A stretch of 64,000 nucleotides of DNA from positions 23,753-87,752 of the forward strand of contig JAUCBJ010008137.1 of NCBI GenBank assembly GCA_032718475.1, in the 5' to 3' direction. The DNA comes from Nemertoderma westbladi. Lineage: Eukaryota; Xenacoelomorpha; Nemertodermatida; Nemertodermatidae. Positions within the stretch are counted from its first letter, which is position 1, and the number at the start of each line of letters is the position of its first letter. Positions 33,676-46,869 of this stretch are shown piece by piece. Made by a program: the position numbers and the translations under genes. Under the pieces are notes generated by a model. That model was given only the letters and a program-made list of their open reading frames with translations. It had not been told where the DNA came from and searched no databases.

Positions 33676-36600
33676 TGAAGGATAGCTCCTTCACACATAT
33701 TCTTCTTTATATGATGGAGGACTGGGATGTGTGTTGATATGCAAGAGATAGTGAAGGATAGATTCTTCACACATATTCTTCCTCATATGGAGGACTGTGT
33801 TGTGTTTTGATATGCAAGAGATAGTGAAGAATACCTCCTTCACACATAGGCCTATTCTTCCTTATATGGAGGACTGGGTTGTGTGTTGATATGCAATAGA
33901 TAGTGAAGGATAGCTCCTTCACACATAGTCTTCTTTATATGGAGGACTGGGATGTGTGTTGATATGCAAGAGATAGTGAAGAATAGCTCCTTCACACATA
34001 GGTCTATTCTCCCTTATATGGAGGACTGGGTTGTGTGTTGATATGCAATAGATAGTGAAGGATAGCTCCTTCACACATAGTCTTCTTTATATGGAGGATC
34101 TGGGATGTGTGTTGATATGCAAGAAATAGTGAAGGATAGCTCCTTCACACATAGTCTTCCTCATATGGAGGACTGGGTTGTGTTTTGATATGCAAGAGAT
34201 AGTGAAGAATAGCTCCTTCACACATAGGCCTATTCTTCCTTATATGGAGGACTGGGTTGTGTGTTGATATGCAATAGATAGTGAAGGATAGCTCCTTCAC
34301 ACATAGTCTTCTTTATATGGAGGACTGGGATGTATGTTGATATGCAAGAGATAGTGAAGAATAGCTCCTTCACACATAGGTCTATTCTCCCTTATATGGA
34401 GGACTGGGTTGTGTGTTGATATGCAATAGATAGTGAAGGATAGCTCCTTCACACATAGTCTTCTTTATATGGAGGATCTGGGATGTGTGTTGATATGCAA
34501 GAAATAGTGAAGGATAGCTCCTTCACACATAGTCTTCCTCATATGGAGGACTGGGTTGTGTTTTGATATGCAATAGATAGTGAAGGATAGCTCCTTCACA
34601 CATAGTCTTCTTTATATGGAGGACTGGGATGTGTGTTGATATGCAAGATAAAGTGAAGGATAGCTCCTTCACACATAGGCCTATTCTTCCTTATATGGAG
34701 GACTGGGTTGTGTGTTGATATGCAATAGATAGTGAAGGATAGCTCCTTCACACATAGTCTTCTTTATATGGAGGACTGGGATGTGTGTTGATATGCAAGA
34801 TATAGTGAAGGATAGCTCCTTCACACATAGGCCTATTCTTCCTTATATGGAGGACTGGGTTGTGTTTTGATATGCAAGAGATAGTGAAGAATAGCTCCTT
34901 CACACATAGGCCTATTCTTCCTTATATGGAGGACTGGGTTGTGTGTTGATATGCAATAGATAGTGAAGGATAGCTCCTTCACACATAGTCTTCTTTATAT
35001 GGAGGACTGGGATGTGTGTTGATATGCAAGAGGTAGTGAAGAATAGCTCCTTCACACATAGGCCTATTCTTCCTTATATGGAGGACTGGGTTGTGTGTTG
35101 ATATGCAATAGATAGTGAAGGATAGCTCCTTAACACATAGTCTTCTTTATATGGAGGACTGGGATGTGTGTTGATATGCAAGAGATAGTGAAGGATAGCT
35201 CCTTCACACATAGTCTTCTTTATATGGAGGACTGGGATGTGTGATGATATGCAAGAGATAGTGAAGGATAGCTCCTTCACACATAGTCTTCTTTATATGG
35301 AGGACTGGGATGTGTGTTGATATGCAAGAGATAGTGAAGGATAGCTCCTTCACACATAGTCTTCTTTATATGGAGGACTGGGATGTGTGATGATATGCAA
35401 GAGATAGTGAAGGATAGCTCTTTCACACATAGTCTTCTTTATATGGAGGACTGGGATGTGTGATGATATGCAAGAGATAGTGAAGGATAGCCCCTTCACA
35501 CATAGTCTTCCTCATATGGAGGACTGGGTTGTGTTTTGATATGCAAGAGATAGTGAAGAATAGCTCCTTCACACATAGGCCTATTCTTCCTTATATGGAG
35601 GACTGGGTTGTGTGTTGATATGCAATAGATAGTGAAGGATAGCTCCTTCACACATAGTCTTCTTTATATGGAGGACTGGGATGTGTGTTGATATGCAAGA
35701 GATAGTGAAGGATAGCTCCTTCACACATATTCTTCTTTATATGATGGAGGACTGGGATGTGTGTTGATATGCAAGAGATATTGAAGGATAGCTACTTCAC
35801 ACAAGGGCCTATTCTTCCTTATATGGAGGACTGGGATGTGAGTTTATATGCAAGATATAGTGAAGGATAGCTCCTTCACACATAGGCCTATTCTTCCTTA
35901 TATGGAGGACTGGGATGTGTGTTGATATGCAAGATATAGTGAAGGATAGCTCCTTCACACATAGGCCTATTCTTCCTTATATGGAGGACTGGGTTGTATG
36001 TTGATATGCAATAGATAGTTAATGATAGCTCCTTCACACATAGTCTTCTTTATATGGAGGACTGGGTTGTGTGTTGATATGCAAGAGATAGTGAAGGATA
36101 GCTACTTCACACATAGGCCTATTCTTCCTTATATATAGGACTGGGATGTGTGTTGATGATATGCAAGAGATAGTGAAGGATAGCTCCTTCACACATAGTC
36201 TTCCTTATATGGAGGACTGGGTTGTGTTTTGATATGCAAGAGATAGTGAAGAATAGCTCCTTCACACATAGGCCTATTCTTCCTTATATGGAGGACTGGG
36301 TTGTGTGTTGATATGCAATAGATAGTGAAGGTTAGCTCCTTCACACATAGTCTTCTTTATATGGAGGACTGGGTTGTGTGTTGATATGCAAGAGATAGTG
36401 AAGGATAGCTACTTCACACATAGGCCTATTCTTCCTTATATGGAGGACTGGGATGTGTGTTGATATGCAATAGATAGTGAAGGATAGCTCCTTCACACAT
36501 ATTCTTCTTTATATGGAGGACTGGGATGTGTGTTGATATGCAAGAGATAGTGAAGGATAGCTTATTCACACATAAGTTTCTTTATATAGCACGATGGGTT
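33676..36600. repeat. Satellite of about 74-80 bp units, each with a hairpin
   Basis: Roughly 38-40 units of GATAGTGAAGGATAGC...TATATGGAGGACTGG...TTGATATGCAAGA. Nearly every unit has GTGAAGGA-TAGC-TCCTTCAC, an 8-bp stem with a 4-base loop. Two or three sub-types differ by an inserted GGCCTATTC and by GGGATG/GGGTTG, and alternate in blocks. The array begins where the last 123-bp unit turns into this unit (33670-33680). Confidence 0.92.
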
Positions 36601-37303
36601 GTGTGTTGAGACAAATAGAGGGAAAAGAGAGAAGAGAGGAGTTGGGTCGCAGAGAGGGTCTCAAGGCCAGTACTGGGCCAGTACTACTATGGATACGTGT
36701 CGGTTCCAGAATGTATGTCTCTGCTAGGGGTACTGGATTTATAACTATCTTGCCTGGATCTAGGTGATGTACCTGGTGCAGATCATAGGTGATGTACTTA
36801 CGAGTAGGTTTAGTGTAATATACTTCACTTGCACTATCTCTACCTGTATCTTCACCTGGCGATAAATAGCTTGTATTGTCTATGTGGTATACAGTTTGTA
36901 CAGGCAGTAGTTATTTGTGATGTATATAGGAAAGGTAAATTTGTGTGGGTCATCCGTGTAAGGTTGATTCACTTGAGACTTGAATGGGAGGTTGTTGAGG
37001 CTTTGAGTCACTCTCACTAAAATGTCATTATCAGAAATCTGGCTCGACCTATAATCTTCTGCATGAATGCCTGTTATGTCAGAAGCAATCTGGAGAATGT
37101 GGATACCTGGTTTCGTGGCCTCGGATGGTAACTGCATAAGAGGCACTTAACAAGTCATTGTTTAATACTAGTTGCTGTTCAATTCTTCCTTGCCCTGGCT
37201 TGCTCATTTTTCATAACACGCATGTCTGTTACGTCGTGTCGAAAATTCTCATTCTTGCTTACCCTTCATTTTGGATTCATTGAGGTGATGCAGTTCCTCG
37301 TTA
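36601..37303. other. Unassigned spacer
   Basis: A purine-rich end of the satellite (36600-36650), then ordinary sequence with no supported gene. Confidence 0.35.
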
Positions 37304-37450
37304 ATGTCCATCGGAATGGCGGTCCAAAAAAATAACCACCTTCACTTTGTAGGACATTGGTTTCGCCATGAGGCCCAACCAGTGCGTAATCCTGTGCTTT
37401 GGCGGACGACGCAATGGCATCGGGTTGCTGGGGCCCAGTGCAACTTTCAA
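37304..37450 (+). pseudogene. LINE C-terminal relic
   Basis: The short frame reads HFVGHWFRHEAQPVRNPVLW. It resembles the LINE-2 C-terminus (RFAGHCFRREDQPVHNLVLW), but is diverged and in plus orientation. It is a small remnant of a related LINE. Confidence 0.6.
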
Positions 37451-38243
37451 ACTCAGAAAGAATTTATTATTCCCTGGTATTTAATGTTTTTGTTTGTTTG
37501 TTTATGTTTAATGTGTAATTTATTGTCTATTTTATCTGAGCTTTCAATATCAACTTGAGTTGGATATATCACGGCAATTTGTTCCTCAAATAAAGGAAAG
37601 AATACTCAGAAGATAGGAACTTCAGTGTCAGAAAACCTGCACAGCACACATGCAAACAGGTAGGCCTATAACAGCTCAGTTCTGTACTGTACTGTACTTG
37701 CCTACAGTATTTCATAAAATAATGCAATAATATAATTTTATAGTCCTACACTGTTATAGGCCTAGTACAGTACACCCACTAGCAGGGCGCATAGCCATGG
37801 ATGGGCAATGGCGGGGCGTGTGCCCACCCCCACCCCATTTTCGTCCATGCCCACCCCTTTTTACTAAGAGCTAAGGGGTGGGGATTGGCAAAAAAATTTA
37901 AGTATTGTTGTTGAACATTTATTCCGGGCAAAACAACACTCCACTAATGATAGTAAAATAAATATTATGTTGTTTTGTCCTACCGGTAGGACAGTAGAAT
38001 AGAATACAGTTGTTGTTTTCGAATTGTTTCAGTTTATTGAATCATTGTCAAGGTAAAGAAGTACCGGTATTATGTAAATAAGCAGTATGGTGATTGCTGA
38101 CAAACTAGTGGGATACATGCTGCAGGCTGCACTGCACCTACCTGCAGTGTGAATGCGATAATTTCGCATTCATACAGTTCACAATTAGATTAGGCCCTAC
38201 CAGATAGTAGCTGTAGGTGTAATGTAATATAATAGGCCTAATA
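37451..38243. other. Spacer left of element B
   Basis: No gene seen. A short GC-rich block at 37795-37880 has CCCACCCC words and partial self-complementarity. TAGGCCTA and ACCGGTA words are frequent. Confidence 0.35.
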
Positions 38244-38248
38244 ATTCT
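38244..38248. repeat. Element B target-site duplication, left (ATTCT)
   Basis: ATTCT here and at 52301-52305 flank element B. Confidence 0.85.
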
Positions 38249-39647
38249 TGTTCGCGGTATTTCAACTTTCCATAACGCGAGTTGAATATTTTTTGTATTG
38301 ATTTAAAATGATTATTCCGATATTACTACTGGGTGCGGGACCATGGGTTTTGGGCACATTCTATAAACTGAGGGCGATTTATGGGCGAACTTTGGGCCGA
38401 CTTACAGGGTACGGGACTAATTTCATGTTTATAAGGGCCAGGGGGGGATGGAAAATTCAAGCAGTATTCAGGTTAGCCTGATTACTATTAGGCCCTGGCC
38501 AACTTCCTGCTGCCTGTAGAGGTGGATTTGGTAACGCGCCAGGCCTAAAGGACAAGGACTGCCCTTAGTGGTCCCTGGCCAACAGCAGTTATTACGAGCC
38601 TGAAAAGGACATCGGAACGCCAGCTGCTTGTGTCAGGGACTTGCGACGGGAAACGACACGACAGACCCCTAGCCAAGCCATACTGGTTCTCGATGATTGT
38701 TCCCTTCGGGGTTCGTGAGGGGTGGGACGGACACGCGAAAGGGTCTACCGACTTACAGAGGAAGGGTTTGACGAGGACTGCCCTTAGCGGTCTTTGGTCA
38801 ACAGCAGTTACTACGAGCCTGAAAAGGACATCGGAACGCCGGCTGCTTGCCCCAGGGATTTGCGATGGGAACCGACGACAAACCCCTTAGCCAAGCTGTA
38901 CTGGTTCTCGATGATTGTTCCCTTCGGGGTTCGTGAGGGGTGGGACGGACACGCGACGGGGTCAAAAGACAAAGGACTAGACTCTACTGGCCTACCGACT
39001 GTTCGGAGCAGTTTCTCGGCTGCCGAAGCGACTACGAGCCTGAAAGGGACTCGGAAAGCCTAGGTGGTTGGGTTTCTGCGATGAACCGACGGACCCCTAG
39101 CCAAGCCGTACTGGTTCTCGATGATCGAACCCTTCGGGGTTCGTGAGGGGTGGGACGGACACGCGAACGGGTCCACCGACACGACAGACTCCTAGCCAAG
39201 CCGTACTGGTTCTCGATGACCGATCCCTTCGGGGTTCGAGAGGGGTGGTACGGACACGCGACAGGGTCGACCGACACCGACACTACGGCATCAAGACTAG
39301 GACCGAGGGAAAATCTGGGGAACATTAGTTAGGCTAAAATCTGAGCGAACAGTGGGTAATTAAATAATATACTGTAGGGATTTATATTGTCGTGTATAAT
39401 TATTGTGAATATTTGGTGTATATTGATTTGGGGAAGCCCAAAATTATTCTCAATCAGGTTCAACAGAGTTCAGTTACATTAAAGAGTATATCCAACTAAT
39501 GCAGCTCTTTCTCAACCGCAACCTGCATCTCAGAAATCATTCCTTCTCCACAATCAATATCCGGTGACTGGCCGGGGCTTGGTGGTCTGTAAAGTCACGT
39601 CTCCAGCATCGGCGTTTTTCCCCCCTGGTGTTGGGATAACGGCAACA
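38249..39647 (+). repeat. Element B 5' LTR
   Basis: It starts TGTTCGCGGTATTTC and ends AACGGCAACA. About a dozen base differences from the 3' LTR were noticed, most at CpG sites. The middle (about 38550-39270) is made of roughly 219-bp tandem repeats. A TATAAA lies at 38363, but its use as promoter is not established. Confidence 0.92.
38550..39270 (+). repeat. 219-bp tandem repeats with UUCG hairpins and motif B in the LTR
   Basis: Motif B (TACGAGCCTGAAARGGAC...) starts at 38593, 38812 and 39033. A hairpin with a TTCG tetraloop (CCC-TTCG-GGG core) follows in each unit, plus a fourth near 39224-39240. The best is CGAACCC-TTCG-GGGTTCG at 39126-39143. GTACTGGTTCTCGATGA precedes each hairpin. 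Confidence 0.85.
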
Positions 39648-39667
39648 AAATTGAGAATAAATACGGT

Positions 39668-39729
39668 CAATTTTGACGGGGTGTCAAAATTGAGAATAAA
39701 ACGCGGCCAACTTCAACTGGTGGAAGTTG
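39668..39729 (+). other. Two hairpins just inside element B 5' LTR
   Basis: CAATTTTGAC-GGGGT-GTCAAAATTG (39668-39692) is a perfect 10-bp stem, and CAACTTC...GAAGTTG (39708-39729) a second stem. They lie where a primer-binding site and packaging structures are expected. No TGG-start primer site abuts the LTR. Confidence 0.6.
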
Positions 39730-40082
39730 AGAATCCTACAATACTCTTCAAAACTCTCTACGTGCTTGCCAGCACCCACTACGAGGAAACTCTGGTATTT
39801 GAGTTAAGACTAAGTCGTGGTTTAATTAATCAACAAACTCGATCTAACCAACTCGTAGTCGGCAGATCACATATTTGGAGAGTTGTTAACAGGGAATGGA
39901 AGTATCGATCACACCCATTGATATAATCCAAGTTGAGCCAGGAATCTGGCACGTCGAGGTTGAAGTACAAGGAACAAACGTCGGACGATTCAGGATTACG
40001 TACGGGTGGTCCAAGCTGAGTACAATACCTACGAGGAACTGTTTTATGACATCGCATATCTAGCTATCGACGAGGCGCTACA

Positions 40083-42587
40083 ATGACGACAAATAACGTA
40101 TCCGATACCGACGAGATGGATCACCACACAGACTCGGAAACCGACGAGGTACCGAACGTCAAGAACATGGCTCGTTGACTAGGTGCTCTCAAAGGCGGAG
40201 TCACTCGAGCGTACCAACGTATAGAGAAACAACTTAAGGGAGTCGAAACCCCCCTCAACGAGATACAAACTCAGCTTCAGAGTATCCGAAGTATCTTACA
40301 AAGATATGAGAGAATGATACAGGCGTACCAAGAACTCATCCCCGCCACCGACCAGGTAAATTATCCCAAATTGGAAGAACACGTTGCACACCTAGACGAA
40401 TTCCGCAAACAACACCGGAGGACCCTTAGCCTCGTGAGGGGCTACGAAGAACAGTACTACAAGAGAGCTGACTGAACAGACGCAGAATCAGTGCGAACCT
40501 CCAGCACCAGGACAGCAGTACATCGAAAGAGAACAGGGTCCTCTAGAAATCAGCACTCCAGCGCTAGGAGCGCGGTGTCCGGTTCAGCACACAGCTCTCA
40601 AGGGGGTCAACCACTCCGAGACCAGCTACGAGAACGGAAGGCATTAGCCCTCAAAGCTCGGATGGAAGATGAATATATTCAACTGCAAACCGAGCAAGAT
40701 GTATTAGCCGCCGAAATGCAAAAACGAGAGGCCGAACAAGAGGCCGAACGGCAGGCCGCACAACGTGAACAGGAGGCTGAACAATGTGAACAGGAGGCTG
40801 AAAAACATAGACGAGAGGCCGAACGGCAGGCCGAACAACGTAGACGGGAGGCCGCACAACGTGGACGAGAGGCCGAACAAGAGATCGAACAACGTAAATG
40901 GGAAGCAGAAATGCGTAAACAACACGCCGAGGCCCAAGCAATTCTCATACACAAAAAGAATGCGGATATCGCGAAACTCACAGAGTACGAAGCCGCACTT
41001 ATAGAACGAGATATTAAACTCTATGAGGACTGGGAAAGGGATATAGATCAGGAATATGAACCAATCCCGGTACCGGAATTAGAGAAGTCATTTACACCAA
41101 CAGCGGCGAAACTTCCGAAACCCGAGATCCCGCCTACCATACAGTCTACGTTATCGGCACAAGCACCGGTGTTCCATCCTCCACCGGTTACGCTGAAAAA
41201 TGAGGAACCGTGTTTCCCATCCAACCCCACGACAACGAGTGTACCCAAGTACGAGCCTGAAAGGGACTCGGAACGGGACGCCACTCCCCGATCCAACAAC
41301 CCATTTACATCCACACCACAAATCCGTAGTCGAGTCATCATTAAAACTCCACCCATCATTGATCCATCGAGTATGGGAGTGAGTGCCAATAACTATAACC
41401 CTCCGAGTCACTCCAGTTCAGACGACGTCAGTATTATCCGGGCGTTAGAAAACCGCCTTGCCATGCCTAAGATGGAGATCCGCACCTTCGAAGGAGATCC
41501 CGTCGATTACCTCAGATTCAAGAAACGGTTCTTTGCGCAGATTGGATCAACGGACATAGCCGACGCACAGAAATTGGTATATTTGTCGCAATACCTGGGT
41601 GACAAACCACGCAGAATTATTGCATGTTTTGAGGGAGGTTCTCATGAGGCATACTATGACGCATGGAAAACTCTAGATAAAAGATACGGAAATACCGGAA
41701 CTATAATTAATAAAACTCTAGAGAGACTGATACAGGACGCGGGATCACTAGGGGACCCACAGAACATCCAGGAATTCTCCGACTCTATGAAGGGTGCCTA
41801 CTATACTCTGAAACCCTTAAATAAGGAGGACCAGGTGAACAACATTCTAAACCTCCGACAGATCGCCCGGAAGTTCCCCGGATGGCTACAAAGTAAGCGG
41901 GCTTATAAATGCGTAGATCTCCGGCGCAGACATCCAGATCGAGATCCTAGCTTCCTTGAAATGTCGGCATTCCTGGATGATATCTCCGAAGCCATGAATG
42001 ACTCGATGTTTTCAAAACAGAGTCTCGCCAAGTTGGACGGAATAGAGAGCAACTCCAGGAGTAAGATACCCCCTCCGAAACCAAGATTCCGCCCCCCACC
42101 GGTGAGTACGATGGCCATCACCATGGCCGAGGATTCCGACGACGAAGACTACGAGGAACCGACATCCGCCGAGGAATGGGCGTGTTACCTTGCGAATTGG
42201 GCACCCGAGAGGGAAGGCATCACAAACTCCCTCCTCTGTCTCTTCTGTGGAGAGAAACATAAAGTGGAATTCTGCAGGAAGTTTCAGTTCGCCGAACTCG
42301 TCCCACGCTTCGAGGCGATAATGAAACACCGAGGATGCTTCCGGTGTCTTGGAACAGGTCACTATGTTCGGGATTGCGACCAAAGATCGTGCTGTGCCGT
42401 CTGTAACGACCAACATCATCACACGCTCCTGCACATCCCCGCGAACTTCGATTTCACTAACTACCCTCCCCTTTCGGATCGAAGCCAAGCGAAGAGGAGA
42501 AACGAACCACGTTTTCAAAGGAACCTCGGACAACCCAACGGAGAGAAACCAACCCATTTAAAATCTCCACCGATACACCACAATTAA
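40083..42587 (+). pseudogene. Element B gag
   Basis: The frame starts at ATG 40083 and runs to TAA 42585-42587, interrupted by in-frame TGA at 40176 and 40473. The N-terminus is helical. Codons near 40645-40925 make a Glu/Ala/Arg coiled coil (EAERQAAQREQEAEQ). A DUF1759-like region follows (FEGDPVDYLRFKKRFF near 41490). Three zinc-binding clusters end it: CLFCGEKHKVEFC, CFRCLGTGHYVRDC and CAVCNDQHHHTLLH. One copy of motif B lies in frame at 41250-41276 (YEPERDSE). Pol follows in another frame with no gap, so either a frameshift mutation or a recoding site joins them. Confidence 0.85.
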
Positions 42588-45547
42588 CAAATATTTCAGC
42601 CACGATTAATCTTATAAATCGCCGCTACATGGTCTTCACAAAGGTAATCCCAGTAAGGATTCAAGGAGTTGGCAAATCCCTGACGACGCTCGCGTTCCTT
42701 GATAACGGGTCTGACGGAACCATCATCGACCGGGATTTCCTCGAGCAACTCGGCCTAGAATATGAACCTTGTAAACGGCCCATACAAACCATCACCGATA
42801 ACAGAGAGGTAGAGTCCGGGGAGGTGCAACTCCAGATGGAAGGAGTGATGAAGGGCTACGAAACGGTTAAGTTAACCATCAAGAACGCCTTGGTACACAC
42901 AGACCTCCGAGTGCGGTTCCGACAATCGGCCGAGTACGCCCCCCTCATACAATTGGACCGAGACGATGTAGATCTGAGGTGTCCGCAGTTGGACGTAAAC
43001 CGCATCACTCTACTGATCGGACTTGATACACCGGAACTACACATCCCCACCAGAGATATCGCCCGATCTATAAAACAGGATGACGGATTTTACGCTGAAC
43101 GAACAATAATGGGATGGACACTCAGCGGCATTAAGGAAGAAACTACTGACACATATACCTACCTTCCCAAATGTCAGATTAAAGAGAATGCAACCTCCGT
43201 GGGTTATTGCTCAGCTAAGAACCTTGACGAGGATTTGTTTCTGGAGACCGAGAAAACCCAACAAGAGATGACGAAATACTTTAATCTAGAGACCCAGGAG
43301 TTCGCTGAAAAGGACGAAAACCTGTCCGAAGAGGATCAATATTGTATGGACGTTCTCGACCAGGCCACGTTCAAAGACGGACACTGGTGTTCACCTATGT
43401 TATGGAAGGACCCAAACAAACCAATGGCAAACAACGCCAGCATGGCACTTAGGCGACTTAAGGGGATTCTACGCCGGCTGAATGACCAACCCGAGATAAA
43501 GGAGAAATATAATACCGTAATCCAAGGATATCTCGACGATGGATTAGCAGAAATGGTACCACGGAATGAACTGCAAGATGGTAAAAGAACATATTATCTC
43601 CCAACCCACTATGTGGTAGAAGCCCGGAAGGGTGGGAAAATCCGAGTGGTAAATGATGCCGCCGCTATGTACCAGGGCGAATCCCTAAACAGTCAGCTTT
43701 ACACGGGACCCAACATATATAGTACACTCATCGGCGTACTGATCAGGTTCAGGGAAAACCGGGTAGCATTCACCTGCGACATCAAGGCCATGTTTCATCA
43801 AGTTCGTACGCTACCAAGAGACTCAGACTGTCTACGTATCCTATGGACGGATAAAACGCTAACTCAACAGGAGATTAGTCAACTTACGATAAAGGACGTA
43901 GACATAATGCGTATGGTCCTCAGGATCTTCGGCGCTAAGGACTCGCCGGTAGCATGCAGTGACATGCTGAAGAGGACGGCAACTATGTGCGAAAACGAGT
44001 TCCCTCCAACCGTCATAGAAACCATCCGACGATGCTTTTACGTGGACGATGGATGCGCCGGCGCAGATAATGTGGACGAGGCATATCGGCTAGCAATGGG
44101 GATGGTAGAATGTCTAAAGAAAGGAGGTTTTCCGCTCGTGAAGTTCAGATCCCACGACAAAACACTTATGGAAAAGTTTCCGGAGGACATCCGACTGGAA
44201 AATAACAAAATGTATTCGGAGGATGTGGAACACCGTGTACTCGGGATTGAATGGGACATAGAATCAGACGAATTCATTTTCAAATATAAACCCCTACCCA
44301 AGCCTATGACAAAAAGGGGATGTTTGTCGATAAAAAGCGCCATCTTCGACCCACTAAATTTCATATCTCCAGTAACCTTGGCCGGAATGAACCTGATTAA
44401 GGAAATGTGGATAGAAGGACTGGGATGGGACGAAGAACTCCCCCCACACCTCAGCGTCAAATGGAGAAAATGGACGGAGCAGCTCGAACACCTACATCTT
44501 ATGCGGATACCTCGACCGTTCTTCCTCGATAAACTACCCACCGATATCTTCCAGCTCCATACCTTCTCGGATGCTTCGAATACCGGAATTGGCGTAGTCA
44601 CCTTCTTACGAAGACTCAGCAACGATGGAAACGGCGATACGAGCTTCTTATTTTCTAAAGCCAAGACAGTATCCGGGGAATTCGTAGCAACGATTCCAAG
44701 ACTCGAGCTACAGGCTGCAGTTTGGGCAGTAAGACAGAATCGCATGGTCATGCGGAACCTACGAATCCCCATCGAGTCTCAACACTTCTGGGTCGATTCG
44801 AGTATAGTTCTCTATTATCTCCACTCTCCATCACGGCGTCACACTACGTTTGTTGCGAACCGAGCCACAGAGATTAAACAGTGTACCGGCCGAGAACAGT
44901 GGCACCATGTGAACGGGAAAGAAAACCCAGCGGACTTATCAAGCCGAGGCGCCACCCCAAAACAACTCGGTAAAAGTAAACTCTGGCTTACAGGCCCGGA
45001 ATTCCTACAACAGCCACAATTAACATGGAGTACCCGATTCGACCCCGAACTCGATAGCGGAAAATACTCCGAGGACGATAAAGAGATCCGTAAAATCCAT
45101 AGAAGCAACGCAGTGGAAATTTATAGCTGTCTGACTGAGCCTGCAAAGGACTCGGGCAGGCACTATAATGTTGCGACGATCATTCAACCAGCGGCATCTT
45201 TACATCTGTTGATCGAGCGAACCTCATCAATGAGACGGCTCATCCACCACATTATAACCCTTCGCAACTTCCTACGTTGGAAAGACAACAAGCCGATAGT
45301 TCAACGGAGTATACAAGAACTCATTATCGCGGAGAAGTGTATCGTTGGATATGTCCAGAGAGAAAGTTTCCCCGATGAGTGGGAACAACTCAGTGCGGGC
45401 AAGACCTTGAAACCGGATAGCCCAGTCTACCAACTGAGACCAATGATGGGAGAGGACGGACTGATCCGACTGAATACCCGGATGGCAAACGCCCGGTCGA
45501 ATATGAGGTTAAATACCCGGCGCTTCTGCCCGGAACTTCAACACTAG
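42588..45547 (+). CDS. Element B pol: protease, RT, RNase H
   Basis: Open from just after the gag stop, with the first ATG at 42629. The A17-type protease has LAFLDNGSDGTIID (DNG rather than DSG). RT has FTCDIKAMFHQV (about 43770) and CFYVDDGCAG (about 44033). RNase H has FSDASNTGIGVV (about 44565) and FWVDSSIVLYYL. All visible catalytic acids are present. A degenerate motif B copy is at 45133-45156 (TEPAKDSG). The frame is lost near 45515-45547, where the zinc-binding part of integrase starts in the next frame. Confidence 0.88.
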
Positions 45548-46869
45548 CCAAGCTATTAATTCAACAATGTCACGAGGAGAACCATCACGCAGGACAAAAC
45601 TGGATTATAGCTAATATAAGACAAAGATATTGGATCACACACATCCAGCCACTGATCCGGAAAGTGTTGAAACGTTGCTTTATCTGCAGAAGATATCTAG
45701 CGCCACCACTCACACAAAAGATGGCCGACTTACCAGCCACCCGTCTACAGCCCGATTCCCCACCATTCTACGTCACCGGAGTGGACTGTTTCGGTCCGTT
45801 TACGGTCATTGAACGACGATCCAACATCAAATGCTGGGGGGCCATATTTACGTGCCTTAGGTCTAGGGCAATCTACCTAGACATTGTGGTGAACCTTACG
45901 CAACACGCATTCATCAACGCTCTGCGTCGGTTCGTGGCAAGCAATGGGACATGTCTTCACATGTATTCCGATAATGGCACAAACTTTGTGGGAGGAGAAA
46001 GAGAACTTAGAGAGGCGATCGAGGGATGGTTTACCGATAACACCGCATCCCAAGTCTGGAAGGAACACCAGATACAGTGGCACTTCCAGACCCCCTTAGC
46101 ACCCCATACGAGCGGGGTATGGGAGAAACTGATCGACCTAGTGAAACGATCCATGCGCGTCGCTCTAGGAGACACCCGGGTAACCCATGACACCCTCCGC
46201 ACAACATTCTGCGAGATCACGGCTACCCTGAACAACCGACCCATTGTCCCTATCCGCGACGACCCCACAGACCTGGAGCCCCTTACTCCTAATCACCTAC
46301 TGGGGAGACCTAAAACTCAAGTTCTCCCGGAGACAATGTTTCCGGATCCCAACGATATCGCGAGACATACAAATTGGAAGAAGGCCCAAGCGTTGGCAGC
46401 GCATTGGTGGAGAATCTGGGCCCAGGAGTACCTCATAACCCTCCGGACCAGGAGGAAGTGGAACAACACCTACAGGAATGTCGAAGTTGGCGACATGGTA
46501 CTAGTAAAAGAAGACCTTAAAGACCGCGTCCACTGGCCTGTGGCGCGAGTTATGACAATACATCCGAGTAAAGACGGACTTGCGAGGACTGTGACGATAC
46601 GAACGGCAAAGGGCCACTACCAACGCCCTATCCAGAGGCTGTGCCTTCTTGAAGGCAATGACAGCGGTGACTCTACAAGAGGTGACAAGTTCCCTACTCA
46701 AGATCCTGCTGCGGACATTGGTGACAATTATAATAAGGGCCACTACCAACGCCCTATCCAGAGGCTGTGCCTTCTCGAAGGCAATGACAGTGGTGATTCT
46801 ACGAGAGGTGATAAGTTCCCTACTCAAGATCCTGCTGCAGACATTGGTGACAATGACAAATGCGTTTAA
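45515..46869 (+). CDS. Element B integrase, frameshifted from RT
   Basis: The frame picks up with an HHCC zinc-binding region (QQCHEENHHAGQ ... CFICRR). The DDE core follows: GVDCFGPF, YSDNGTNFVG and TSGVWEKLIDLVKRS. Next is the DUF5641-like C-terminus (RRKWNNTYRNVEVGDMVLV, HPSKDGLARTVTIRTA). The last 38 or so codons are present twice in tandem (about 46611-46724 and 46737-46850; GHYQRPIQRLCLLEGND in both), so the protein would carry a duplicated tail. The upstream one-base shift is the only visible defect. Confidence 0.87.

Noticed and set aside
33361-36600. CRISPR-like array
   Set aside because: Units are whole tandem copies with no unique spacers, in an animal genome. It is a satellite.
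38630-39332. Several overlapping ORFs in both element B LTRs
   Set aside because: Open frames in CpG-rich tandem repeats of the LTR, with no domain. They recur in the other LTR only because the LTR is duplicated.
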